NCBI RefSeq assembly: GCF_003417065.2
Contig: NZ_QVLT01000013.1
Span: 57,918-121,917, forward strand
Direction of reading: 5' to 3'
Source of the DNA: Hymenobacter lapidiphilus
Lineage (GTDB): Bacteria; Bacteroidota; Bacteroidia; Cytophagales; Hymenobacteraceae
DNA length: 64,000 bases
A program made the position numbers and the translations under genes. Positions within the stretch are counted from its first letter, which is position 1. Each line of letters opens with the position of its first letter. Below are positions 17,146 to 26,336 of the stretch, piece by piece. Under the pieces are notes generated by a model. It was given only the letters and a program-made list of their open reading frames with translations, did no database searches and was not told the DNA's origin.

Positions 17146-18771
17146 CTACTTCCTAGCCGGGGTCCTTTTACTGGATTTAACCGGCGGCTTACGGGCTGGG
17201 GCAGGCTTCTTTTTGGGCTTTACGGGCAGGGCGAAGTGCTTGCCGAGCGTCTGACGGCGGGTGGGCCGGTCGTCGGGTCGCCACCGGAAGTCCTTGAGCT
17301 TGGCTTCCTCGGGTTTCAGCTCGTTGGGCGGGATGAACTTGGCTTCGGGGTTGGTGATGAAACTGATGGTCTGCAGCTCGTCGTCGGTGAAGCGCAGGGC
17401 CATGGTGGCCGAGAGCGACTTGTTGACGCCCGAAACGGCCGTGTCGCCCTCAAGAGCATAGTAGAGGCTCTCGGCGTTGCCAACCACATCAATTTTTTTT
17501 ATGGCCTTCTCCCCGAAGTAAGCCACCATCGTGCGGCCCTTCACCTGGTTGTAGTTGCCAATGGTGTCGAGCCCGATGCTGAAAGCGTGGCCATAGAGCC
17601 GCATCTGGTCGATTTTGCCCCGGCGCTGCCGGATTTCCATCGAGTCGGCCGTCAGCTGGTTTTTCTTGGTCCACAGCACCGGGTCGTGGCTGAGGTAGAT
17701 GATGGAGTCCTGCCGGTCGTAGGTCAGCGAGTCGGCCCGGCCCTGCAAATCGGAGCGGAAAATGCGGGCTTTGCGGTAGGCATATATCACGGCGCCCTTG
17801 TTCAGCGGGGGCTTCCCCTCAATGCTGACCAGCGTATCAGCGGTCAGATACAGCGTGTCTTTGCCCGAGATGTTGCGCATTACGGGGCGGCTGCCGTACA
17901 CCTTGGCGCGGCCCTGGGCCCGCCAGTAGCGCCCCACATCGCCCCGTATTTCGAGGTTATCCTTCTTGGAAATCATCGACACCCGGCCCGTGGCCACGCC
18001 GTACTGGGTCAACTCGTTGTAGAAAAGCTTGTCGCCGCCGAGCAGATAAGTGGGCGTTTCTATTTTGGCGTTGCGGCCGAAGTTGGCCTCCTTGGTAGCG
18101 GTGTTGTAAGTGCCGTTCTCGGCGTACAGGTTCTGGTTTTTACCCTTGATGCGTGTCGGCCCGAAGAAGTAAGCCACTTTGCTGATGGTGTTGTACTGCA
18201 GCGTATCGGTGTCGATGGTATTTTCGGGCGTTACCAGCTTCACGTTACGCTTGAAGCTGAACACTTTGCTGACGGTGTTGTAGTAGCCGAACTGGCTGTC
18301 GAGCGTGTTTTTAGGGTCCTGGAGGTGGCCGCCGGTGCTGTAGTAGGCGAGGTTGTTAGCCAAGTCGTAGTCGAGCAGCTGGGTGGTGAGCGTCATGCGC
18401 GGGTCGCGCAGCGTTACGTTGCCCGTCATGCGGGCCTTGCGGGTGTCGCCGTCGTAGGTGCCGCGGTTGCCGGTAATCGTGATGGTGTCGTTCTGGATGA
18501 TGCGCACATTGCTGAACGCCTCGATGGCGTTGCGCTCCAGATACTGGTACATCGAGTCGGCGTAGAGCAGCGTGGTACCCTGGCGCAGGCTAACGTTACC
18601 CAGCAGCTTGCGGATTTCGATGCCATTGAAGGTGCCGCCTTCCAGCGAACTGGCCGTCAGCAGCTCAATCGGCTGGCCTTTAACCGGCGCGGCCGCGGGC
18701 CTGGCCTGCGACCACCCCAGCAGCGGCAGCACAAGCAGTAAAACAAGAAAAACAGACTTAGGAAGCGACAT
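17146..18771 (-). CDS. OstA/LptA-like periplasmic protein
   Basis: The 541-residue product begins MSLPKSVFLVLLLVLPLLGW (signal peptide, cleavage near WSQA). The body is a long series of beta-strand repeats typical of OstA/LptA/LptD N-terminal domains. Examples are LLGNVSLRQGTTLLYADSMY, IQNDTITITGNRGTYDGDT, ARMTGNVTLRDPRMTLTTQ and YFFGPTRIKGKNQNLYAENG. The C-terminus is basic, Lys/Pro/Arg-rich (KKKPAPARKPPVKSSKRT). LptA-type proteins bridge lipopolysaccharide across the periplasm. The length and its place upstream of bamD match the larger Bacteroidota OstA-like family. A near-leaderless promoter box lies at 18779-18786. Confidence 0.85.
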   Translation of the reverse strand: MSLPKSVFLVLLLVLPLLGWSQARPAAAPVKGQPIELLTASSLEGGTFNGIEIRKLLGNVSLRQGTTLLYADSMYQYLERNAIEAFSNVRIIQNDTITITGNRGTYDGDTRKARMTGNVTLRDPRMTLTTQLLDYDLANNLAYYSTGGHLQDPKNTLDSQFGYYNTVSKVFSFKRNVKLVTPENTIDTDTLQYNTISKVAYFFGPTRIKGKNQNLYAENGTYNTATKEANFGRNAKIETPTYLLGGDKLFYNELTQYGVATGRVSMISKKDNLEIRGDVGRYWRAQGRAKVYGSRPVMRNISGKDTLYLTADTLVSIEGKPPLNKGAVIYAYRKARIFRSDLQGRADSLTYDRQDSIIYLSHDPVLWTKKNQLTADSMEIRQRRGKIDQMRLYGHAFSIGLDTIGNYNQVKGRTMVAYFGEKAIKKIDVVGNAESLYYALEGDTAVSGVNKSLSATMALRFTDDELQTISFITNPEAKFIPPNELKPEEAKLKDFRWRPDDRPTRRQTLGKHFALPVKPKKKPAPARKPPVKSSKRTPARK

Positions 18772-18778
18772 TTCGGCG

Positions 18779-18786
18779 CAAAGGTA
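18779..18786 (-). promoter_or_regulatory. Promoter box of the ostA-like gene, very close to the ATG
   Basis: TACCTTTG then CGCCGAA then ATG on the reverse strand. The 7-nt gap implies almost no 5' untranslated region. Confidence 0.55.
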
Positions 18787-18852
18787 GGCAAGCGGGGTGG
18801 CTAACGTGTTTCTTTGCGGAATATTGGATGAAGCGGCTGTTGAAAGAACGAT

Positions 18853-18950
18853 GTAGGGTGCGGGGCTTGCCCCCGCCCGCCGTTAAACGACTGTTCAAAC
18901 GATAGTTCCACCTATACCTAACGGCGGGCGGGGGCAAGCCCCGCCCCTAC
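18853..18950. repeat. Palindromic repeat, family B copy 2
   Basis: GTAGGGTGCGGGGCTTGCCC and GGGGCAAGCCCCGCCCCTAC arms, loop of about 35 bp, between divergent ostA-like and tilS genes. Confidence 0.9.
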
Positions 18951-19004
18951 CACGTGCGGGCAGAATACGCCGCAATTTGCATTAGCTAACCGCTTTTTAC
19001 CCCC

Positions 19005-20333
19005 ATGCTCGACCAGATTCAACAGTTCATTCAGGAGCACCAGCTCTTCTCCCCCGCCGACACCCTGCTGCTGGCCGTCAGCGGCGGGCTCGATTCGGTG
19101 GTACTGGCCGACGTACTTCACCGGCTGGAGCAGCCGTTTGCCGTGGCGCACTGCCATTTCGGACTGCGCGGTGAGGAGGCCGACGCCGATGAGGAGTTCG
19201 TGCGCCGGCTGGCCCAGCAGTACAAGGTGCCCTACTTCGGGGAGTTCTTCCAGACCAAGAAATTCGCCGAGCAGGAAGGCATCTCGACCCAGATGGCCGC
19301 CCGGGCATTGCGCTACGAGTGGTTCGAGCGGGTGCGGGCCGAGCAGGGCTACGCCTACATCGCCACGGCCCACCACCAGCGCGACGCAGCCGAAACCATG
19401 CTGCTCAACCTTACCCACGGTACCGGCTTGGCGGGTTTGCACGGCATTCGGGCCAAAACCGGCCACCTCGTGCGCCCCCTGCTGGCCGTAAGCAAGCCCG
19501 ATTTGTTCGATTACGTAGTGGAAAACCGCCTCATCTGGCGTGAGGATGCCAGCAACGACTCGCCGGTGTACCAGCGCAACCGCCTGCGGCTGGAGGTACT
19601 GCCGGTACTGCGCGACATCAACCCCAACCTCGACCAGACCATGAGCACCACGGCCGAGCGGGTAGGCGGGGCCGAGGAAATCGTACGCCGCTACGTGGCC
19701 GACACCGCCGCCCAGGCCCAGCGCACCGAGCCCGAGGCCACCTACCTCGACATCCGGCTGCTGCAGAAAACCGCCGCCACGGCCCTGGTGCTGCACGAGC
19801 TGCTGCGGCCCTTCGGCTTCGCCTACCCGGTGGTAAAGGACATCGTGCGCAGCTTCGGGGCCGAGCCGGGCCGCCGCTTCGAGTCGCCGACGCACCTGCT
19901 GGTGAAGGACCGCGAGCAGCTCGTCATCACGCCGCGCCGGCTCAGCCAGTTCGGCACCTACCAGCTGCAGGCGGGCCAGGTAGTGCTTAAAATTGATGGG
20001 CTGCACCTGCGCACCGAGCTGCTCGAAGTGCCGGAAGGCTACGAGCCGCCCCGCGGCAAGGCTCTGGCCGCCCTCGACGCCGACGCGCTCAAATTCCCGC
20101 TCACGGTGCGCCCCTGGCAGGAAGGCGACTGGTTTATGCCCATCGGCATGAAGGGCAAAAAGCTGCTTTCCGACTTTCTCATCGACCAGAAGGTGCCTCT
20201 CAACCTGAAAGAAAACGTGTGGGTGCTGGTATCGGCCGACGGCAAAATTGTCTGGGTTATCGGCCACCGCCCCGACGACCGGTTCAAGGTGACGGAAGAA
20301 ACCGAACGGGTGCTGCTGGTGCGGCGGATGTAA
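19005..20333 (+). CDS. tilS: tRNA(Ile)-lysidine synthetase
   Basis: Converts the wobble C34 of the CAU-anticodon tRNA-Ile to lysidine, using ATP, so that it reads AUA. The 442 residues show the N-type ATP pyrophosphatase P-loop LLAVSGGLDSVVLADVL (about 24-40), then AHCHFGLRGEEADADEEFV, ATAHHQRDAAETMLLNL, GTGLAGLHGI and the RNxLRxxVLP-type NRLRLEVLPVL. The C-terminal domain contains VRPWQEGDWFMPIGMKGKKL, the TilS-C tRNA-binding domain. Length and motif order are normal. Confidence 0.95.
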   Translation: MLDQIQQFIQEHQLFSPADTLLLAVSGGLDSVVLADVLHRLEQPFAVAHCHFGLRGEEADADEEFVRRLAQQYKVPYFGEFFQTKKFAEQEGISTQMAARALRYEWFERVRAEQGYAYIATAHHQRDAAETMLLNLTHGTGLAGLHGIRAKTGHLVRPLLAVSKPDLFDYVVENRLIWREDASNDSPVYQRNRLRLEVLPVLRDINPNLDQTMSTTAERVGGAEEIVRRYVADTAAQAQRTEPEATYLDIRLLQKTAATALVLHELLRPFGFAYPVVKDIVRSFGAEPGRRFESPTHLLVKDREQLVITPRRLSQFGTYQLQAGQVVLKIDGLHLRTELLEVPEGYEPPRGKALAALDADALKFPLTVRPWQEGDWFMPIGMKGKKLLSDFLIDQKVPLNLKENVWVLVSADGKIVWVIGHRPDDRFKVTEETERVLLVRRM

Positions 20334-20556
20334 GTTGGAGAAGTGAGGGGTTGGAAGTGAGAAGTGAGAAAAGGGACGTCATTCTGAGCGAAGCCGGAGG
20401 CGAAGTCGAAGAATCTCTACCGCTTCGTTGCAGCCGATAGGATTACCATTGCAGTAGAGATTCTTCGACTTCGCCTCCGGCTTCGCTCAGAATGACAGTT
20501 CCTTTGTTCCTCCCTCCTCCTACTCACCTCTCATTCCTTCCAACTCACTTCTAAAC
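20334..20556. repeat. Nested inverted repeat: family A copy 4 inside purine/pyrimidine arms
   Basis: Inner hairpin 20376-20497 has ends ACGTCATTCTGAGCGAAGCC and CGGCTTCGCTCAGAATGAC. It is flanked by GAAGTGAG/GGAAGTGAGAAG on the left and by CTCACCTC...CCTTCCAACTCACTTC on the right, which are imperfect reverse complements. Confidence 0.85.
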
Positions 20557-20565
20557 TCTATGCCG

Positions 20566-20573
20566 TAGCTTTA
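20566..20573 (+). promoter_or_regulatory. Possible -7 box for mdh (TAGCTTTA)
   Basis: Seven of eight bases match TAnnTTTG, 38 nt before the mdh ATG. No clear -33 element. Confidence 0.3.
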
Positions 20574-20611
20574 CGCGTATCCCAATATCCACACCCAAAT
20601 TCCACCGCTCA

Positions 20612-21553
20612 ATGAAAGTTACCGTAGTTGGAGCCGGCAATGTAGGCGCGACCTGCGCTGATGTACTGGCCACCCGCGAAATTGCCAACGAGATTGTTCT
20701 GGTTGACATTAAGGAAGGTTTCGCCGAAGGCAAAGCCCTCGATATCTGGCAGAAAGCCCCCATTATCGGCTACGACTCGCGCACCGTGGGCGTAACCAAC
20801 GACTACTCTCGCACCGCTGGTTCGGAGGTGGTCGTGATTACCTCGGGCCTGCCCCGCAAGCCCGGCATGAGCCGCGACGACCTGATTTCGACCAACGCCG
20901 GCATCGTGAAATCGGTGACTGAGCAGGTGGTGAAGCACTCGCCCAACGCCATCATCATCATCGTCAGCAACCCGCTCGATGTGATGACCTACCAGGCCCA
21001 CCTCACCTCCGGCCTCGACCGGACCAAGGTGTTCGGCATGGCCGGCATCCTCGACACGGCCCGCTACCGCGCTTTCCTGGCCGAGGCGCTCAACGTGAGC
21101 CCCAAAGACATTCAGGCGGTCCTCATGGGCGGCCACGGCGACACCATGGTGCCCCTGCCCCGCTACACCACCGTGGGTGGCATTCCCGTTACCGAGCTCA
21201 TCGGCAAAGAGGAGCTTGACGCCATCGTGCAGCGCACGGCCGTAGGCGGCGGCGAGCTGGTGAAACTGATGGGCACTTCGGCCTGGTACGCTCCTGGCGC
21301 CGCTGCGGCCCAAATGGTGGAAGCCATTGTGCGCGACCAGCGCCGGGTGTTCCCGGTGTGCGTGAAGCTCGAAGGCGAGTACGGCATGGACGGCGTATAC
21401 CTCGGCGCCCCGGTTATCCTGGGCAAAAACGGCATCGAGAAAGTCATCGAGCTGCAGCTCAACGACGACGAGAAAGCCCTGCTCGAAACCTCCCGCGGCC
21501 ACGTGAAAGAGGTAATGGAAGCGCTGGACAAAATGAACCAGGCCAACGCTTAG
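20612..21553 (+). CDS. mdh: Malate dehydrogenase (LDH-like type)
   Basis: NAD-dependent interconversion of malate and oxaloacetate in the TCA cycle. The 313 residues begin MKVTVVGAGNVGATCADVLA with a Rossmann GAGNVG motif. The substrate loop GLPRKPGMSRDDL carries the Arg pair that selects malate over lactate. Other marks are IVSNPLDVMTYQA, GMAGILDTARYRAFLAEAL and the catalytic His of LMGGHGDTMVPLPRYTTVGG. The size is normal for the tetrameric LDH-like malate dehydrogenases of Bacteroidota. A strong terminator follows. Confidence 0.97.
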   Translation: MKVTVVGAGNVGATCADVLATREIANEIVLVDIKEGFAEGKALDIWQKAPIIGYDSRTVGVTNDYSRTAGSEVVVITSGLPRKPGMSRDDLISTNAGIVKSVTEQVVKHSPNAIIIIVSNPLDVMTYQAHLTSGLDRTKVFGMAGILDTARYRAFLAEALNVSPKDIQAVLMGGHGDTMVPLPRYTTVGGIPVTELIGKEELDAIVQRTAVGGGELVKLMGTSAWYAPGAAAAQMVEAIVRDQRRVFPVCVKLEGEYGMDGVYLGAPVILGKNGIEKVIELQLNDDEKALLETSRGHVKEVMEALDKMNQANA

Positions 21554-21610
21554 AGATTAGAGATTAAAGCTTAGAGGCATACCGGATTTTCGGTTTTCCA
21601 GTTCTCCGCA

Positions 21611-21658
21611 AAGCCAAACGGCCGCCCTGCATAGTGCAGGGGCGCGTTTGGCTTTTTT
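21611..21658. terminator. Rho-independent terminator after mdh
   Basis: AAGCCAAACG / CGTTTGGCTT stem extended by CCCTGCATAGTGCAGGG, followed by a T-run. A 140-bp stretch without a gene follows up to the rhomboid stop. Confidence 0.85.
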
Positions 21659-21798
21659 AGTATAGTTCAGTTGAAGGCATTTTCAACTGAAATCCTGTGC
21701 TCCTATCAACCCGAAAATTCATGAGAACACAACCAATCAGCACAAATCAACATCCAGAACGAATCTGCGTTATCTGTATCATCTGCAACATCTGTGAT

Positions 21799-22713
21799 TT
21801 ATTGTTGGCTGGCTTTGAACAGCTTCTGCTTTTCTTCCTTGGAGAGGCTTTCGTAGCCGGAGTGGGAGATTTTGTCGAGGATGAGGTCGATTTCGTCTTC
21901 GGCGGGTTGGGCGGCGCTGGCTTTGCGGGTGGCAGCGGGGGCTGAGCCTTTGGTAGTGGAAACGGCGGCCGTGGCAGGGCGGCGGTGCGTGACGCGCAGG
22001 TTAGGGCGGCTGGAAAACACCCGGCCCACCCAGTCGCCCACGGCCTGCACCGGGCGGCCCAGGTCGCGGCCGGCGCGCAGCTGCTTGATGAACAGATAGC
22101 CCAGCACCGCCCCGCCAATGTGGGCAATACCGCCGCCGGGGTTACCCTGATTGATGGCTACCACCGACAGCACAATCACTACGGCGGCAATGTACTTGAT
22201 GCGCACCGGTCCGAGCAGAATCAGGTTGAACTGATACTCCGGCATGAGCGTGGCGGCGGCCATAATAATGGCCGTGACGCCCGCTGAGGCCCCAATCAGC
22301 GGAATGCCTAAGGCAGGACGTAGCGCCGGAATGAGGTTGTAGGAGAGCACGAAAAACAGCGCCCCCGCCAATGCGCCTAAAATATACACGCTCACCAGAC
22401 GCCGGTCGCCGAGGTACTCACGCAACAAGGCCCCAAACCAGTAGAGGTTGATGAGATTGAAGAGGATGTGCAGGAAGCCTTCGTGGGTGAAGGCGTAGGT
22501 GAGGACCGTCCAGGGGTGGCGCAGTAAGTCCGGCAGGTCAGAGGGCAATTGGAACTGGCGGATGATATTGATGTAATACTGCCCCCCAGTGAAAAACATG
22601 ATAGCCTTCGTGAATACCAGAAACACGAACACCAACACGTTGATGAGCAGCAACTGGTTAAGCGCATTATCGCGGCGGCTGAACGCGGTGCGGATGTCAT
22701 TAATAACACTCAT
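21799..22713 (-). CDS. Rhomboid family intramembrane serine protease with C-terminal tail
   Basis: The 304-residue polytopic membrane protein has six predicted helices. The Ser motif is PLIGASAGVTAI and the His is in GGIAHIGGAVLGY, a complete Ser-His dyad. WTVLTYAFTHEGFLHILFNL is the conserved loop and helix 2. A cytoplasmic tail ends in EIDLILDKISHSGYESLSKE, a conserved segment of Bacteroidota rhomboids. It cleaves transmembrane substrates; none is identifiable. It is adjacent to a second rhomboid and mutL on the same strand, an arrangement common in this phylum. Confidence 0.9.
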   Translation of the reverse strand: MSVINDIRTAFSRRDNALNQLLLINVLVFVFLVFTKAIMFFTGGQYYINIIRQFQLPSDLPDLLRHPWTVLTYAFTHEGFLHILFNLINLYWFGALLREYLGDRRLVSVYILGALAGALFFVLSYNLIPALRPALGIPLIGASAGVTAIIMAAATLMPEYQFNLILLGPVRIKYIAAVVIVLSVVAINQGNPGGGIAHIGGAVLGYLFIKQLRAGRDLGRPVQAVGDWVGRVFSSRPNLRVTHRRPATAAVSTTKGSAPAATRKASAAQPAEDEIDLILDKISHSGYESLSKEEKQKLFKASQQ

Positions 22714-22831
22714 TTCGTTTTCCGTTTCTCGTTGTTCGTTTCTCGCTGCCTGTGGCTCGCTGGCCGTTGCTGCTTCTCGTTGAATTCTTTAAACAACGAA
22801 AGGCAAAAAACGAGCACCGAAAAACGAAATA
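22714..22831. repeat. Pyrimidine-rich imperfect inverted repeat
   Basis: TTTTCCGTTTCTCGTTGTTCG on the left and a weak reverse complement (AAACGAGCACCGAAAAACGAA) on the right, between the two rhomboid genes. The repeated unit TTTCTCGTTG occurs more than once. Confidence 0.5.
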
Positions 22832-23617
22832 CTAATAAAACTGCTTGCGGTTCCGTTCCCAGAGCATCACCAGCACAAAGCCCACCAACAAACCGGCCAC
22901 GTGGGCGAAGTGGGCCACATTGTCGCCGGGGGCTTGGTAGATGCCGCTGTAGAGCTCGTAGAGGCCATAGACCGGCACCAGGTACTTGGCCTTGACGGGT
23001 ACGGGCAGCGGGAAAATAAAGAGCGTGGTATTCGGAAACAGGTAGGCAAAAGCGAACAGCACCCCGAACAGCGCGCCCGAAGCCCCCACCATCGGCCCAT
23101 TGAGGCTACCGTTGTATAACTCCTGCATCGAATTTAGTGCGCTCTGCACCAGGCCAGGGTCGTTGGGCGTGGCGTGCAGCTGGCGCACTACCGGCGCGAA
23201 GGCCGGCGCGTATTGCTCAGCGTGTTTCTCTACAAAATCCTGCAGATGCACATCCGACGGGTCCTGCTGGAAAACCTCGATGTCGTGGCGCATCTTGTTG
23301 ACTTCGTAGTAGCGCAGGCCCGAGTAAAGCATACCCGAGCCGAGCCCGCAAATCAGCCAGAAGATGAGGAACCGTTGCCCGCCCCAGCGCTGCTCCAGCA
23401 GCGGCCCGAACACCATCAGACCAAACATATTGGAGAAAATATGCCCAATGCCGGCGTGCATGAACATATACGTCAGGAACTGCCAGGGCTGAAAGAACCC
23501 GGAGCCTACCGGGTAGAGCGCCAGCAAACCCAGCCCACCCGGCAGGGTGTTGGCCAGCAGAAAAAATACCACGTTGGCGATGAGCAGGTTGCGGACCGTC
23601 GGCGTGAGTTGAAACAT
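22832..23617 (-). CDS. Rhomboid family intramembrane serine protease
   Basis: About 261 residues from ATG 23617 (MFQLTPTVRNLLIANVVFFL); upstream in-frame codons overlap repeat DNA and are not conserved. Helix 2 has FLTYMFMHAGIGHIFSNMFG, the catalytic Ser lies in MVGASGALFGVLFAFAYLFP and the His in NVAHFAHVAGLLVGF. A roughly 60-residue soluble insertion (about 125-180) sits between helices 3 and 4. It stands next to another rhomboid and downstream of mutL; the pair may share an operon, but repeat DNA separates each gene. Confidence 0.9.
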   Translation of the reverse strand: MFQLTPTVRNLLIANVVFFLLANTLPGGLGLLALYPVGSGFFQPWQFLTYMFMHAGIGHIFSNMFGLMVFGPLLEQRWGGQRFLIFWLICGLGSGMLYSGLRYYEVNKMRHDIEVFQQDPSDVHLQDFVEKHAEQYAPAFAPVVRQLHATPNDPGLVQSALNSMQELYNGSLNGPMVGASGALFGVLFAFAYLFPNTTLFIFPLPVPVKAKYLVPVYGLYELYSGIYQAPGDNVAHFAHVAGLLVGFVLVMLWERNRKQFY

Positions 23618-23699
23618 ATAGAAGGAGCTAGAAGCGAGAAATAAGGAACTGCAAGCAAGAAACGGAGAGCGAGCAGCAGAGAGCAAGAATACAAAGGAA

Positions 23700-23828
23700 C
23701 GTCATGCTGAGCGAAGCGGACTCGAAGCATCTCTACCGCTTCGTTGAGCCGTTGTTTCCAGTTGAGGCGTTGTTTCCAACGAAACGGTAGAGATGCTTCG
23801 ACTTCGCGGACGCCAGATGAAGCATGAC
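23700..23828. repeat. Palindromic repeat, family A copy 5
   Basis: Starts CGTCATGCTGAGCGAAGCGG, ends CGCCAGATGAAGCATGAC, with CATCTCTACCGCTTCGTTG and its reverse complement inside and a tandem GTTGTTTCCA unit in the loop. The end variant CCAGATGAAGCATGAC recurs at 26004. Confidence 0.85.
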
Positions 23829-23848
23829 CTCGCCTTTTTGCCACGCCT

Positions 23849-25921
23849 CTACCCGAACAACTCCCGTAGCTGGCCCAGCTCCAGCAGTACGAGGGTGCGG
23901 CGGCCGTCGGGGGTGTAGTTGGGCACGGTGCAGGCGAAGAGCTTATCGACAATAGTCGTCATTTCGCGCTCCGAGAGGCGGGCACCCGCGGCGCTGGCGG
24001 CCACGCGGCGGGCCAGGGCGCGGGCCATCTGCTCGCGCCGGTCAAGCTTCATGGAGCCGCCGTTGCGAAACTGCTCAATCAGGCCCTCCAGCAGCTCCTT
24101 TTCGTCGCGGGCCGGCACATCGGCCGGAATACCCTCGACGGCAATGGTGTGGCGGCCGAAATCGGTGAAGCGGAAACCCAGGGCCCGCAGCGCGTCCTCG
24201 ACTTCGCGGAGCACGGCAAAATCCTGGGGCGTGAAGGTGATGGTCCGCGGAAACAGTAGCGTTTGGGAGGCACTGACGTCGCGCTCCAGGGCCTGGGCGT
24301 ACTGCTCGAACAGGATTCGCTCGCGGGCCGCCACCTGGTCAATCAGCATCACGCCCGACTTCACCGGCACTAGCAAATACTGCTGATGCAGCTGCAACAC
24401 CTTGTTGCCCGGCCCGGTACTCGACTCGCGCAACGGCAGCTCAGGCGCGGCGGCCGTACCGGGCAATATAGCCACCTGTTGCGACGCAGTTTCCGGAGCT
24501 TCCGGGGTAGTTTCGGCCGGCTTGGCAGTCAGCACTTCGCCGGTTTCGGGGTCGACGGTTTCAGTGGTTGGCAAAGCGGCAGCGGGCGGTGGGGCCACGG
24601 GCACTTTGGGCACGGCTACGCCGGCGGCGGTGGCCTCGTGCTCCACGTCGGGCAGGTTCACGCGGCTCAGGCTGCGGTAAAAATCCTCCAGCTCCTGCTT
24701 GGCCTGCTCGGTGGGCCGGGGCGTGAGCGGCCGCTCAAAGTTGCTGGCATTACCGGCCCGGCCGGAGCGCGGGTTAGCCAGGTTGTTAGCGGCACTGGCG
24801 GCAGCGGCCAGCGCATCGGGCCGGCCGCTGCCGGTGCCGTCGTCGAAGGGGTTTTTCTCGGTGCCCGACAGCTGCAACGGCCGAATGGCGCCGAAATTCA
24901 CGTCGCCCGCAAAATCGAGCGAGGGCGCCATGTTGTGCAGGCCCAGGCTCTGCTTCAGGGCCGAGCGCACAATAGCATACACCGTTTTCTCGTCCTCAAA
25001 CTTGATTTCGGTTTTGGTCGGGTGCACGTTGATGTCGATGCTCTTGGGGTCGAGGTCCAGAAACAGCACGTAGAACGGATGAGTGTCCTTGGGCAGCAGG
25101 CCCTCGTAGGCCGTGAGCACGGCGTGGTTGAGGTAGGCTGAGCGGATGAAGCGGTTGTTGACGAAGAAGAACTGGTCGCCCCGGCTTTTCTTGGCCGATT
25201 CGGGCTTGCCAATAAAGCCGCGCACCGTCAGAAACGGCGTTTCTTCCTCCACCTGCGCCAGCTGCTCCTTGTAGCCGTTGCCCAGTAGCGCCACAATGCG
25301 CTGGCCCAGCTTGCCGGCCGGCAGATTGAACACCTCCAGATCGTTCTGAAACAGCGAAAACGCAATGCCCGGGTTGGCCAGCGCTACGTGCTGAAACTCG
25401 TCGAGAATGTGCCGCATCTCCACGGCATTGCTCTTGAGGAAGTTGCGACGAGCGGGCACATTGAAAAACAGGTTTTTCATGCTGATGCTCGTGCCGTCGG
25501 GGCAGGCCACGGGCTGCTGGCTCGTAATCTGCGAGCCTTCCACCAACAGCAGCGTGCCCGTATCCTGGTCGCGGGTTTTGGTGCGCAATTCCACCTGGGC
25601 CACGGCGGCAATGGAGGCCAGCGCCTCGCCCCGGAAACCCAGCGTGCGGATGCGGAACAGATCCTCCGTCGTGCGGATTTTACTCGTGGCGTGGCGTTCC
25701 AGACTCATGCGCGCATCGGTCGGGCTCATGCCGGCGCCGTTGTCCACCACCTGCACCAGCTGCTTGCCGGCATCCTTCACGATGAGCTGCACCTGGGTGG
25801 CGCCGGCGTCCACGGCATTTTCGAGCAGTTCCTTCACGGCCGAAGCCGGGCGCTGCACCACTTCGCCGGCCGCAATCTGGTTGGCCAGGTACTCGGGCAG
25901 CAGTTGAATGATATCGGGCAT
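23849..25921 (-). CDS. mutL: DNA mismatch repair protein MutL
   Basis: The 690-residue GHKL ATPase couples MutS mismatch recognition to strand removal. N-terminal motifs are NQIAAGEVVQRPASAVKELL, ENAVDAGAT, VDNGAGM, RHATSKI and TLGFRGEALASIA. A Pro/Ala-rich linker (about 370-500) leads to the dimerisation domain. The usual bacterial endonuclease motif DQHAxxExxxxE appears here as DQVAARERILFEQ (about 526), with Val where His is expected. The C-terminal motif TPDGRRTLVLLELGQL is present. Start and length are standard. Confidence 0.95.
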   Translation of the reverse strand: MPDIIQLLPEYLANQIAAGEVVQRPASAVKELLENAVDAGATQVQLIVKDAGKQLVQVVDNGAGMSPTDARMSLERHATSKIRTTEDLFRIRTLGFRGEALASIAAVAQVELRTKTRDQDTGTLLLVEGSQITSQQPVACPDGTSISMKNLFFNVPARRNFLKSNAVEMRHILDEFQHVALANPGIAFSLFQNDLEVFNLPAGKLGQRIVALLGNGYKEQLAQVEEETPFLTVRGFIGKPESAKKSRGDQFFFVNNRFIRSAYLNHAVLTAYEGLLPKDTHPFYVLFLDLDPKSIDINVHPTKTEIKFEDEKTVYAIVRSALKQSLGLHNMAPSLDFAGDVNFGAIRPLQLSGTEKNPFDDGTGSGRPDALAAAASAANNLANPRSGRAGNASNFERPLTPRPTEQAKQELEDFYRSLSRVNLPDVEHEATAAGVAVPKVPVAPPPAAALPTTETVDPETGEVLTAKPAETTPEAPETASQQVAILPGTAAAPELPLRESSTGPGNKVLQLHQQYLLVPVKSGVMLIDQVAARERILFEQYAQALERDVSASQTLLFPRTITFTPQDFAVLREVEDALRALGFRFTDFGRHTIAVEGIPADVPARDEKELLEGLIEQFRNGGSMKLDRREQMARALARRVAASAAGARLSEREMTTIVDKLFACTVPNYTPDGRRTLVLLELGQLRELFG

Positions 25922-26336
25922 TTTTAGAGGAAGCGAGGAGTTGGGAGCTAGAATATAGGAGATGGCCGGGTGGCAGGCAGGAGATAGAAGGATTGTAGGA
26001 CATTGTCATGCTTCATCTGGTGTCCGCGCAGCGGAGCGTAGCCGAAGCATAACACGTTATTTTTCCCTCTTTTTACGGTGGGCATTTTGATTCTATCCGC
26101 CTGATAACAACCGGCGTCGGGAATTTCTCCGTAAGTTTGCAGCCAACTTTGGCAGGCCGCGCCGACACCAATCGGCTAGCTTCGGCGTTGGGCGGGGTGA
26201 GCGGCCGGGTTGTAAAGGCGGCGGCGGTGGCGTAACACGCGGCCAACTATTGTCCAGACCTTGGTTGAAGGAGCAAAATTACTGTTTTTCGGCTCGTCAT
26301 CCGCTAGTACCAATTTAGTCAGAATCACCGGGGCCG
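25922..26336. other. 415-bp intergenic region with part of a family A repeat and a possible long leader
   Basis: Divergent region between mutL and the GH3 fusion gene. It holds a partial family A element at 26004-26052 (GTCATGCTTCATCTGG, matching the end of copy 5). An exact TAAGTTTG box at 26132-26139 is followed by about 190 bases of GC-rich sequence with self-complementary segments before the ATG at 26337. Confidence 0.5.
26132..26139 (+). promoter_or_regulatory. Possible -7 box for the GH3 fusion gene (TAAGTTTG)
   Basis: Exact TAnnTTTG match, about 197 nt before the start codon; it would give a leader of about 190 nt. No clear -33 TTTG. Confidence 0.35.

Noticed and set aside
20334..20556. 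CRISPR-like repeats
   Set aside because: The repeated segments are inverted arms, not evenly spaced direct repeats with unique spacers. No cas genes are present.
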